Part shown: positions 1 to 6,405 of the stretch, in pieces
Numbering within the stretch: the stretch's first letter is position 1
Layout of the letters: the number at the start of each line of letters is the position of its first letter
NCBI GenBank assembly: GCA_023419095.1
Contig: JAEZYN010000072.1
Location: 1-11,885, forward strand
Direction: 5' to 3'
Length of the DNA stretch: 11,885 nt
Origin: Bacteroidota bacterium
GTDB taxonomy: Bacteria > Bacteroidota > Bacteroidia > Flavobacteriales > Weeksellaceae
Program-made: the position numbers and the translations under genes
The notes under the pieces: model-generated
Database searches by the model: none
What the model was told of the DNA's origin: nothing
Seen by the model: only the letters and a program-made list of their open reading frames with translations

Positions 1-801
1 GTAGAAGGACTGATTCACGTATCTGAAATGTCTTGGTCGACTCACTTGAGAAGCGCTGGAGATTTCGTAAAAGTAGGTGATGAAGTAGAAGCTGAGGTTC
101 TGACTTTAGACAGAGAAGACAGAAAAATCTCTCTAGGTATGAAGCAGCTTAACGAAGATCCATGGTCTAACATTGAGTCTAAATACCCGGTAGGTTCTGA
201 GCATACAGGTACTGTAAGAAACTTCACAAACTTTGGTGTATTCGTAGAACTGGAAGAAGGTATTGACGGACTAATCTATATCTCTGATCTTTCATGGACT
301 AAGAAAATCAAGCATCCATCTGAATTCTGCAACGTAGGCGACAAGCTGAAAGTAGTAGTGTTGGAATTGGATACAGCTGCAAGAAGACTTTCATTAGGTC
401 ACAAACAACTTCTTGAGAATCCTTGGGATAAGTTTGAAACTAAATATGCTGAAGGAACTGTACACACAGGAAAAACAACTGAAGTTTTCGATAAAGGAGC
501 TCAGGTTCAGTTTGAAGATACAGAAGTTGAAGCTTTCTGCCCATCAAGATTATTAGAGAAGGAAGACGGATCTAAGATCAAAAAAGGTGAAGAAGCTCAG
601 TTCAAAGTGATCGAATTCAACAAGGAATTCAAGAGAGTAGTAGTGTCTCACACTGCCACCTTCAGAGACGAAGAAAGAAAGAATGTAAAAGATAACTCAT
701 CTTCACGTTCTTCAATGTCTTCATCAGGAAACGAAGAGAAATCTACTTTAGGAGATCTTGACGTTCTTGCAGAACTTAAAAAGAAAATGGAAGGTAACTA
801 A
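1..801 (+). CDS. rpsA: 30S ribosomal protein S1, 3' part (5' end outside window)
   Basis: Partial gene: the frame is open from the first base, and 266 residues are visible up to the TAA at 799-801. S1 binds mRNA on the 30S subunit and helps load it for translation. The visible part has the end of one S1 (OB-fold) domain (residues 1-47, with the typical EGLIHVSEMSW and DREDRKISLGMKQL blocks), a complete one (about 58-130, GVFVELEEGIDGLIYISDLSW then RRLSLGHKQL) and a more divergent one (about 140-217). A Ser/Lys/Glu-rich, probably disordered tail follows from about 225 and ends in a short charged helix. The ATG at 28 is internal, not the start: the S1 motif begins upstream of it. Codon use is strongly biased, as expected for a highly expressed ribosomal gene. 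A terminator follows 23 bases after the stop. Identification is secure. Confidence 0.96.
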   Translation, partial: VEGLIHVSEMSWSTHLRSAGDFVKVGDEVEAEVLTLDREDRKISLGMKQLNEDPWSNIESKYPVGSEHTGTVRNFTNFGVFVELEEGIDGLIYISDLSWTKKIKHPSEFCNVGDKLKVVVLELDTAARRLSLGHKQLLENPWDKFETKYAEGTVHTGKTTEVFDKGAQVQFEDTEVEAFCPSRLLEKEDGSKIKKGEEAQFKVIEFNKEFKRVVVSHTATFRDEERKNVKDNSSSRSSMSSSGNEEKSTLGDLDVLAELKKKMEGN

Positions 802-824
802 ACCTTTTCTATCTTATTAAAATG

Positions 825-852
825 ACGCCTCCGCAACCGGAGGCGTTTTTTT
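825..852 (+). terminator. Rho-independent terminator of rpsA
   Basis: Perfect 9-bp stem ACGCCTCCG (825-833) / CGGAGGCGT (838-846) with a CAAC loop, running directly into a T-run (846-852). It sits just after the rpsA stop and separates rpsA from the peptidase gene. Confidence 0.93.
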
Positions 853-914
853 GTAAAAAAAGGTGAATGCATATCTATATTTTTTATAAATTCGGTGCCT
901 AATAATCAATATAT

Positions 915-3515
915 ATGAAAAACAGAAATTTACCTTTGAAAATTGCGGCAGTTTGCCTGATGTTCTCATTCGGTAGTGCGTCTGCCCAGGATTTCCAGTC
1001 CATCATCAAGCAGCACATGTCATCGAAGAATACATTCATGAAGGCTGACCTCAATAATTTTGAAATTATCGCACAGGATTTTTCGAAATCGATGAATGCT
1101 GATGTTATTAAAGTTCAGCAATCCTACAACGGCATACCCGTTTACAACGCCTTGGCGACAGCACTTGTAAAAGACAGCAAAATAAATTATTTCACAGATA
1201 ATTTTGCCAAAAATTACGGTCAGGTTTCTCAGCCATCCACAGCACGCGCCGAGAAATCCATTTTTCAGAACGTGGCGCAGACGCTGAACCTCAAAAACAG
1301 CGCTGATTACAAGCTGATCAGTATAAAGGATGCAGATTTGGATGTGCCGTTCGTAAAAACAAGAATGGTTTACTTCCTTACTTCAAATAATGACCTGAAG
1401 CTTTGCCATGAGTTTGTTTTTGAAGAAAAAGGGACTTCAAATTACTGGGATATCTTAGCTGACGCTGCGACCGGAGAAATATTAAATAAAGAAAATCTTA
1501 CCGTGTCGTGTACATTCAAACATGATGCTTACCACCACGATTATTCTGCACACACACCGGAAGGTTTCTCCAGCGATTTCTCAAATTCAGCAAAAGCAGA
1601 AGCTAAGGCTGCTGCTCCGTTGAATGCCAGCTATCGGGTATTCCCACTTCCGGTAGAAAGTCCAAGTCACGGGGGACGACAGTTGGTTTCAAATCCTTGG
1701 TTTACAGATGCTTCACCTGAAGGTTGGCACACAATTCCGGGCGGAACTTACACCGGAACTTACACCACAACCCGCGGTAACAATGTAATGGCATATGAAG
1801 ATAAAGCCAACAACAATGCACCGGGCGCTTATGCCGATGGTGGTGCAAGCCGCGTTTTCGATTTTCCGTTTACGGTAAATGATACAGCAGGTAACATGAA
1901 TGCAGCTATCACGAACCTTTTCTATGTAAGTAACAAGATTCACGATATTTTCTATCGTCTCGGTTTCACAGAGACTGCCCGTAACTTCCAGGCCTGGAAC
2001 TTCGGTAAAGGCGGCTCGCAAAATGATTATGTACAGGCAGAATCGCAGGATGGCGGCGGTACAAACAATGCGAATTTCTCCACGCCGGGTGACGGTAGCC
2101 GTCCGAGAATGCAGATGTATCTTTGGGATCCGTCTGTGATCGAGCGTGTGTACTACAATTCACCTCCGGAAGCGGTGGGCCGCGTTGTGCAGAATTATAT
2201 TTCTACCACATTCGGACCTGCGCTCACTGCAACGGGCGTTACAGCTGATGTGAAGCTTTCTCCGGTACTCGATGCATGTACTGCTTTGCCGGCGGGATCG
2301 CTTACAGGTCTTATCGGATTGGTGGAAAGAGGAAGCTGCGATTTCGTTGTTAAGGTGAAAAATGCGCAGAATGCCGGGGCGGTTGCTGCCATTATTTACA
2401 GTTTGCCAACTTCTACGCCTACGTCAGGTATGGCGGGTGTAGATCCTACCATTACCATTCCTTCAGTTCTGATAGAAAATTCCGAAGGTGTTTACATGAA
2501 AGGTTTGCTTCAGGCTTCCACTCCGGTCAATGTTACGCTTAAATATGATCCGCTTTTGCAGAAAACACGTGACGGAAGTTTTGATAACGGAATCGTGATT
2601 CACGAATACGGCCACGGAATTTCTACAAGACTTGTAGGGCAACTAAGTTCTTCGATCAACAAAGAACAGATGGGCGAAGGCTGGTCAGACTTCTTTGCTT
2701 TAATGCTTACAAACCGTCCGGGAGATGATGTTTCTGTTCCGCGTGGAATCGGGACTTATGCTTCTACAGAGCCAATTACCGGTCTCGGTATTCGTCCGGC
2801 ACAGTATTCACCAGACTTCGGAATCAACAATTATGAATACGGTGATACCAACGGGATGGAGTATACCAATACTTCCGGCGTTTTAGTTCCAGATGTACAC
2901 TCTATCGGGTTTGTTTGGGCTACAATGCTTTGGGATCTGCACTGGAAGTATGTTGAAAAGTACGGTTATGCTTCAGATGTGATGGCCTATCCAGAAAGCG
3001 GAAGTGCCAGAGTTCTTCAGCTTGTAGTTGATGCATTGAAGTTGACACCTACAAATCCAGGATTTATCCAGGGTAGAAATGCAATATTAGCTGCTGAAGA
3101 AGCTACAACCAACAAACAGGACAAATGCTTGATATGGAGTGTTTTTGCCAGAAGAGGTCTTGGTGTAAATGCTTCGGCAGGTTCTGCAACTAACATTAAT
3201 GATCAGGTAGGTGACTATACAGAACCAACGCCGGATCCGGCATGTACAACACTTGCAACAGGTAATGTGGATGCGGGCCGCGGAATTACGATATATCCGA
3301 ACCCAGCTAAGAATGAGTTCCGCCTGCACACATCGAAAAACATTACAGGTAAAGTAATTGTTCAGATCTATGATGCTACAGGTAAATTAGTTACAAGCCA
3401 GAAAGTATCCGCTACAGAAGCAATTAATACGCAGTCGTTGCCAAATGGTGTCTATGTTGTGAAAGCTTCAGGTGTGGGTGTAGACTATTCCTCAAAACTG
3501 ATTATCAGAAAATAA
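915..3515 (+). CDS. Secreted M36 (fungalysin-type) zinc metallopeptidase with PA insert and type IX sorting domain
   Basis: 866-residue extracellular endopeptidase. Order of parts: a signal peptide (residues 1-24, KNR start, hydrophobic core, SASA-Q cleavage site); a fungalysin/thermolysin propeptide (about 45-100) and PepSY-like inhibitory segment (about 105-195), expected to keep the enzyme inactive until cleavage; the M36 catalytic domain from about 240, interrupted by a PA domain (about 435-545, with VERGSCDF and paired cysteines); zinc site HEYGH at 563-567 with the third ligand probably E588 in GEGWSDF; and a C-terminal type IX secretion domain (790-866) opening with ITIYPNP at 791 and ending in KLIIRK. 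The protein is therefore predicted to cross the outer membrane by T9SS. It is a single-gene unit, flanked by the rpsA terminator and its own. A weak -7-like TAAATTCG lies at 887-894, one mismatch from TAnnTTTG and without a clear -33 TTG. Family and secretion route are secure; the substrate is unknown. Confidence 0.95.
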   Translation: MKNRNLPLKIAAVCLMFSFGSASAQDFQSIIKQHMSSKNTFMKADLNNFEIIAQDFSKSMNADVIKVQQSYNGIPVYNALATALVKDSKINYFTDNFAKNYGQVSQPSTARAEKSIFQNVAQTLNLKNSADYKLISIKDADLDVPFVKTRMVYFLTSNNDLKLCHEFVFEEKGTSNYWDILADAATGEILNKENLTVSCTFKHDAYHHDYSAHTPEGFSSDFSNSAKAEAKAAAPLNASYRVFPLPVESPSHGGRQLVSNPWFTDASPEGWHTIPGGTYTGTYTTTRGNNVMAYEDKANNNAPGAYADGGASRVFDFPFTVNDTAGNMNAAITNLFYVSNKIHDIFYRLGFTETARNFQAWNFGKGGSQNDYVQAESQDGGGTNNANFSTPGDGSRPRMQMYLWDPSVIERVYYNSPPEAVGRVVQNYISTTFGPALTATGVTADVKLSPVLDACTALPAGSLTGLIGLVERGSCDFVVKVKNAQNAGAVAAIIYSLPTSTPTSGMAGVDPTITIPSVLIENSEGVYMKGLLQASTPVNVTLKYDPLLQKTRDGSFDNGIVIHEYGHGISTRLVGQLSSSINKEQMGEGWSDFFALMLTNRPGDDVSVPRGIGTYASTEPITGLGIRPAQYSPDFGINNYEYGDTNGMEYTNTSGVLVPDVHSIGFVWATMLWDLHWKYVEKYGYASDVMAYPESGSARVLQLVVDALKLTPTNPGFIQGRNAILAAEEATTNKQDKCLIWSVFARRGLGVNASAGSATNINDQVGDYTEPTPDPACTTLATGNVDAGRGITIYPNPAKNEFRLHTSKNITGKVIVQIYDATGKLVTSQKVSATEAINTQSLPNGVYVVKASGVGVDYSSKLIIRK

Positions 3516-3538
3516 ATCTGACACAAACAGGTATATTT

Positions 3539-3570
3539 AACCGCCCGGCTTTTGCAGGGCGGTTTTTTTT
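3539..3570 (+). terminator. Rho-independent terminator of the M36 peptidase gene
   Basis: Stem AACCGCCC (3539-3546) / GGGCGGTT (3557-3564) with a 10-base loop, followed by a T-run to 3570. It lies 23 bases after the peptidase stop codon. The bases from here to the rplS terminator (3571-3704) show nothing I can identify. Confidence 0.92.
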
Positions 3571-3705
3571 GTTGTTAAAAAGCAGCATACTGTTTTCAAT
3601 TTACGAATAAACTGGAACCGATTAAAATTTACTAATTTCGCTCTATACAGCATGTGCCCTCATAATTTTTTGCGTGTACATATGTTTGAAAAATAGATTC
3701 CACCA

Positions 3706-3737
3706 AAAAACCCATCAAACAAATCTGATGGGTTTTT
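3706..3737 (-). terminator. Terminator of rplS, symmetrical
   Basis: 12-bp perfect stem with an ACCCATCA / TGATGGGT core (3710-3717 / 3726-3733), extended by A5/T5 tracts on both sides. On the minus strand it ends in a run of six Ts. It starts 22 bases after the rplS stop. Because both flanks are A/T tracts it could also stop transcription coming from the left. Confidence 0.9.
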
Positions 3738-3759
3738 AATTATTATGAACAGGTCCGAA

Positions 3760-4113
3760 TTACTTCTTGTAAGCCGCGTCCTTGATTCTCGCTCTTTTAC
3801 CTCTAAGGTTACGGAAGTAGTAGATTCTCGCTCTTCTAACTCTACCTCTTCTGTCAACTTCAATTTTCTGAAGCGCAGGCATGTTGATCGGGAAAACTCT
3901 TTCCACACCCACATCACCACTCATTTTTCTGATGGTAAATGTCTTGGTAAGTCCGGTACCTCTCAGCTGAATTACAGTTCCTTTAAAGAACTGAGTTCGT
4001 GTTTTAGCACCTTCCTTAATTTCGTAATACACAGTGATGGTGTCACCGGCCTTGAATTCTGGGAATTCTTTCTTAGCGATGTACTTGTCTTGTACGTACT
4101 TTAATAAATCCAT
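3760..4113 (-). CDS. rplS: 50S ribosomal protein L19
   Basis: 117-residue protein of usual L19 length, found at the 30S-50S interface. The family signatures are clear: an N-terminal helix (DLLKYVQDKY), the FKAGDTITVYYEIKEG strand region, FKGTVIQLRGTG, the RKMSGDVGVERVFP block and the basic C-terminus RRARIYYFRNLRGKRARIKD. The ATG at 4113 is the natural start for this length. It is transcribed alone on the minus strand with its own promoter (4185-4215), a foldable leader (4133-4179) and a terminator (3706-3737). In many bacteria rplS sits with rpsP/rimM/trmD, but in Bacteroidota it is commonly separate, as here. Identification is secure. Confidence 0.97.
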   Translation of the reverse strand: MDLLKYVQDKYIAKKEFPEFKAGDTITVYYEIKEGAKTRTQFFKGTVIQLRGTGLTKTFTIRKMSGDVGVERVFPINMPALQKIEVDRRGRVRRARIYYFRNLRGKRARIKDAAYKK

Positions 4114-4132
4114 TTTTATATAAAAAAATTTT

Positions 4133-4179
4133 TGTCAAGCTAAGCAACATTCACGTCCTTCGTCAGAGGTTGATTAACA
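4133..4179 (-). promoter_or_regulatory. Possible structured 5' leader of rplS mRNA
   Basis: The untranslated leader between the rplS promoter and its ATG can fold. On the minus strand, TGTTAATCAAC (4179-4169) pairs with GTTGCTTAGCTTGACA (4148-4133) through CAAC/GTTG, TAA/TTA and TGT/ACA, with a small internal loop and mismatch, enclosing a 20-base apical region. Ribosomal protein leaders of this kind are often bound by the encoded protein, and I recall a flavobacterial L19 leader class having been described. Whether this is that class needs a covariance search, so the functional assignment is inference. Confidence 0.4.
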
Positions 4180-4184
4180 GGCTG

Positions 4185-4215
4185 CAAAAATAGCACAATT
4201 ATCCTTTACAGCCAA
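4185..4215 (-). promoter_or_regulatory. Promoter of rplS (Bacteroidota type)
   Basis: Minus-strand TATTTTTG (4192-4185) fits the -7 consensus TAnnTTTG. It is preceded by TTG (4215-4213) at a spacing of 20 bases, within the 17-23 known for flavobacterial primary-sigma promoters. Transcription would begin about 65 bases before the rplS ATG. Confidence 0.65.
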
Positions 4216-4273
4216 GACCTTATCCAAAATAATTTCACTTTTCCAATCACCAGACTGACCACTAAAAGCTAAC

Positions 4274-4294
4274 CCACTAAACCACTAAACCACT
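4274..4294. repeat. Short tandem array, CCACTAAA unit
   Basis: Two exact 8-base units CCACTAAA (4274-4281 and 4282-4289) followed by a partial third, CCACT (4290-4294). Similar ACTAAAAGCT sequence precedes it. It directly precedes the hairpin-rich element and lies in non-coding DNA. Confidence 0.7.
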
Positions 4295-4310
4295 CACACG
4301 CTCCGCCACT

Positions 4311-4463
4311 CAATTTGGGCGTGTCCCTTCACTCGCTCATTCCGCCCGCCTGCGGCGGGCTTCATTCCCTCGTTCGGGTCGGGCTGTCCGCTATATCTTT
4401 TTTTGTTGCGCGGCTTTGCCGCCGCTCAACAAAAAAAGGATGCCGCTTCCATCCCTCACGCAG
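4311..4463. repeat. Hairpin-rich intergenic element, likely a dispersed flavobacterial repeat
   Basis: About 150 GC-rich bases in an AT-rich gap, with nested symmetry. An outer stem GCGTG (4319-4323) / CACGC (4457-4461) closes the element. Inside are a perfect 7-bp hairpin GCCCGCC/GGCGGGC with a TGC loop (4344-4360); a small CGG/CCG hairpin (4380-4390); a 17-position hairpin (4398-4437) made of T7GTTG / CAACA7 extended by GCGGC/GCCGC with one mismatch; and a GGAT/ATCC hairpin (4438-4454). The flanks GGGCGTG and ATCCCTCACGC, and the inner block GTCGGGCTGTCCGCT, match from memory a family of intergenic repeats frequent in Flavobacteriia genomes. An open frame across it (from 4315) is an artefact of its GC-rich repeats. 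The rest of the gap, 4464-4550, shows only a one-mismatch -7-like TAAATTTA and no terminator. Confidence 0.7.
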
Positions 4464-4550
4464 GTTCGTGCTGAAATCCAGCCTATTGCAACAACCGCTA
4501 AATTTCAAAAATAAATCCTAAATTTAGTAACGAAAAATTTACAGAAAATT

Positions 4551-5252
4551 ATGATCGATAAAAGAGTAAAAAACGCCCGCGAAGCCATTGAAGGCATTTC
4601 CGACGGCATGACGCTTATAATCGGAGGCTTCGGGCTCTGCGGAATCCCGGAAAATACCATCAGTGCTCTTGTAGAAAGCAATGTTTCGAACCTGACCTGC
4701 ATTTCGAATAATGCCGGCGTTGACGATTTCGGACTGGGCTTACTGCTTCAGAAAAAGCAGATCAAAAAGATGATTTCCTCCTATGTGGGTGAGAACGCCG
4801 AATTTGAAAGACAGATGCTTTCCGGCGAACTCGAAGTCGAGCTTACTCCACAGGGAACATTGGCCGAAAAATGCCGCGCGGCGCAACACGGTATTCCCGC
4901 CTTCTACACGCCTGCCGGTTACGGAACCGAAGTCGCCGAAGGCAAGGAAACCAAAGAGTTCCACGGCAAAATGCACATCCTTGAGCATGCTTTCGAAGCC
5001 AATTTCTCGATCGTAAAAGCCTGGAAAGGCGACCACGCAGGCAACTTAATCTTTAAAGGAACCGCACGAAACTTTAATGCGCCAATGGCAGGCGCTGGAA
5101 AAATCACAATCGCGGAAGTAGAAGAGCTCGTTGAGCCGGGCGAATTGGATCCAAACCAGATTCATATTCCCGGAATCATGGTTCAGCGTATCTTCCAGGG
5201 CGAAAAATTTGAGAAAAGAATTGAGCAGCGAACTGTTCGCAAACGTGCGTGA
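4551..5252 (+). CDS. scoA: 3-oxoacid CoA-transferase subunit A
   Basis: 233-residue alpha subunit of a class I CoA transferase, probably succinyl-CoA:3-ketoacid (acetoacetate) CoA-transferase, which moves CoA from succinyl-CoA to acetoacetate in the cytoplasm. Visible family marks are the glycine-rich GGFGLCGIPENTISAL segment (from residue 25), the NNAGVDDFGLGLLL block, GELEVELTPQGTLAEK, PAFYTPAGYGTEVAEGKE, and the C-terminal TIAEVEELVEPGELDPNQIH with the following VQRIF. The length is normal, and the ATG at 4551 precedes the usual N-terminus (IDKRVKNA). scoB follows after 112 bases. Substrate preference cannot be read from sequence: related pairs act on acetoacetate with acetate/butyrate or on 3-oxoadipate. 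The family call is very sure, the exact substrate moderately so. Confidence 0.94.
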   Translation: MIDKRVKNAREAIEGISDGMTLIIGGFGLCGIPENTISALVESNVSNLTCISNNAGVDDFGLGLLLQKKQIKKMISSYVGENAEFERQMLSGELEVELTPQGTLAEKCRAAQHGIPAFYTPAGYGTEVAEGKETKEFHGKMHILEHAFEANFSIVKAWKGDHAGNLIFKGTARNFNAPMAGAGKITIAEVEELVEPGELDPNQIHIPGIMVQRIFQGEKFEKRIEQRTVRKRA

Positions 5253-5324
5253 AATTAAAAATTGCACGATTTTCAAAAAAGTGAAATTCCACTTTCGAAA
5301 TCATCCAGTCCTCAAACTCTTACA

Positions 5325-5356
5325 TTCTCAAATTTCCAAATTCTCACATTTTCAAA
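5325..5356. repeat. 16-base tandem duplication in the scoA-scoB gap
   Basis: TTCTCAAATTTCCAAA (5325-5340) is followed immediately by TTCTCACATTTTCAAA (5341-5356), 14 of 16 bases identical, then a further AATT. A related CTCAAACTCTTACA precedes it. The repeat ends 8 bases before the scoB ATG, so it forms most of the scoB leader. The same gap also holds a 6-bp hairpin AAAGTG/CACTTT (5278-5295) without a T-run. Confidence 0.75.
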
Positions 5357-5364
5357 TTAATTGT

Positions 5365-6018
5365 ATGTTGACAAAAGAACAAATTGCCCAAAGAATATCA
5401 AAAGAAGTAAAAGACCGTTACTACGTAAACCTCGGCATCGGCATCCCGACACTGGTCGCAAATTATGTACCTCAGGACATTTCCGTTGAATTTCAAAGTG
5501 AAAACGGCGTCTTGGGAATGGGTCCGTTTCCGTTTGAAGGCGAAGAAGATCCCGATTTGATCAATGCCGGTAAACAGACCATCACCACCTTGCCGGGTGC
5601 GTCATTTTTCGATTCTGCCTTCAGTTTCGGAATGATCAGAAGCCAGAAAGTTGATCTTACTATCCTTGGTGCCATGGAAGTTTCAGAAAACGGCGATATC
5701 GCCAACTGGAAAATTCCGGGTAAAATGGTGAAAGGAATGGGCGGCGCGATGGATTTGGTAGCGTCTGCGGAAAATATTATTGTCGCCATGATGCACGTTA
5801 ACAAAGCCGGCGAAAGCAAGATTCTGAAGAAATGCACTTTGCCGCTCACGGGTGTTGGATGCGTCAAAAAAGTAGTCACAGAACTTGCGGTGCTCGAAGT
5901 TACTGCTGACGGATTCCGGCTTTTGGAGCGCGCGCCCGGGGTTACGGTAGAAGATATTATTAAAGCCACCGAAGCCGAACTCATCGTCGAAGGAGAGATT
6001 CCCGAAATGCAGTTTTAA
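5365..6018 (+). CDS. scoB: 3-oxoacid CoA-transferase subunit B
   Basis: 217-residue beta subunit that pairs with the preceding gene's product. The catalytic glutamate is E46 in SENGVLG, which forms the glutamyl-CoA thioester intermediate in class I CoA transferases. Also present are GIGIPTLVANYVP (from residue 24), DLINAGKQTIT, the FGMIRSQKVDLTILGAMEVSENGDIANW stretch (split at SQKV) and GGAMDLVASA. The frame is open upstream to 5131, overlapping scoA, but that extension has no family similarity and covers the repeat-rich gap. The ATG at 5365 gives the usual N-terminus (LTKEQIAQRI) and usual length, so I place the start there. It is probably in one operon with scoA; the cupin gene follows after 27 bases. 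Identification is secure, substrate as for subunit A. Confidence 0.94.
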   Translation: MLTKEQIAQRISKEVKDRYYVNLGIGIPTLVANYVPQDISVEFQSENGVLGMGPFPFEGEEDPDLINAGKQTITTLPGASFFDSAFSFGMIRSQKVDLTILGAMEVSENGDIANWKIPGKMVKGMGGAMDLVASAENIIVAMMHVNKAGESKILKKCTLPLTGVGCVKKVVTELAVLEVTADGFRLLERAPGVTVEDIIKATEAELIVEGEIPEMQF

Positions 6019-6045
6019 GCTATTTTCATTTTTACGACCAAAACC

Positions 6046-6405
6046 ATGTCAAACTTTAAGATTCAAAAAAATCCTTTTGTTGTACCCACCTCGGACGGAA
6101 AACTGATTGAGGAAATCTGGGGAAACTCCACCGGGAATCCTGAAATTTCGATCGCGCATATGGTAGCACCGCCAAACTGGAGCGAACCTTACCAGAAGCC
6201 TGAATTTGATGAATTTACATACATCATAGGTGGCAAAAAACAGTTTGAGATTGACGGTGAAACTGTAATATTAAATGCCGGCGAAAGCATCCTAATCAGC
6301 AAAGGCGCACACATCCGCTACAGCAACCCTTTTCCCGAACCCTGCGACTACATTTCCATTTGTCTGCCGGCTTTTTCTATCGATTTGGTCAACCGTGAGA
6401 AATAG
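6046..6405 (+). CDS. Small cupin-domain protein
   Basis: 119-residue single-domain cupin of unknown function, most likely cytoplasmic since no signal peptide is visible. The fold is suggested by the DEFTYIIGGKKQFEID strand pair (residues 55-70), the turn LNAGES (77-81) and ISKGAHIRYSN (84-94). The second cupin motif keeps its histidine (H89) and N94. In the first motif the usual HxH is not there: the positions before E56 read Y49, K51, E53 and D55, so any metal site is atypical. The short gap to scoB suggests cotranscription and a possible link to the CoA-transferase pathway, for example as a sensor or small-molecule isomerase, but that is inference. Its last 17 bases overlap the convergent antiporter gene. 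Confidence 0.8.
   Translation: MSNFKIQKNPFVVPTSDGKLIEEIWGNSTGNPEISIAHMVAPPNWSEPYQKPEFDEFTYIIGGKKQFEIDGETVILNAGESILISKGAHIRYSNPFPEPCDYISICLPAFSIDLVNREK

Noticed and set aside
1713..2392. Minus-strand frames inside the M36 peptidase gene
   Set aside because: They lie fully within a well-supported gene and show no family features.
3745..4104. 119-codon frame antisense to rplS
   Set aside because: Mirror of the biased rplS codons; rplS is an unambiguous L19 with its own promoter and terminator.
4315..4521. Open frame of 68 codons across the hairpin element
   Set aside because: Its codons follow the GC-rich inverted repeats, it has no family resemblance, and the region is better explained as a structured non-coding element.
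5131..5364. Upstream extension of scoB
   Set aside because: It overlaps the scoA 3' end and reads through repeat-rich non-coding DNA; family alignment begins at the ATG at 5365.
5493..5984. 163-codon frame antisense to scoB
   Set aside because: Low-complexity Ser/Thr/Pro-rich product typical of an antisense shadow of a real gene.
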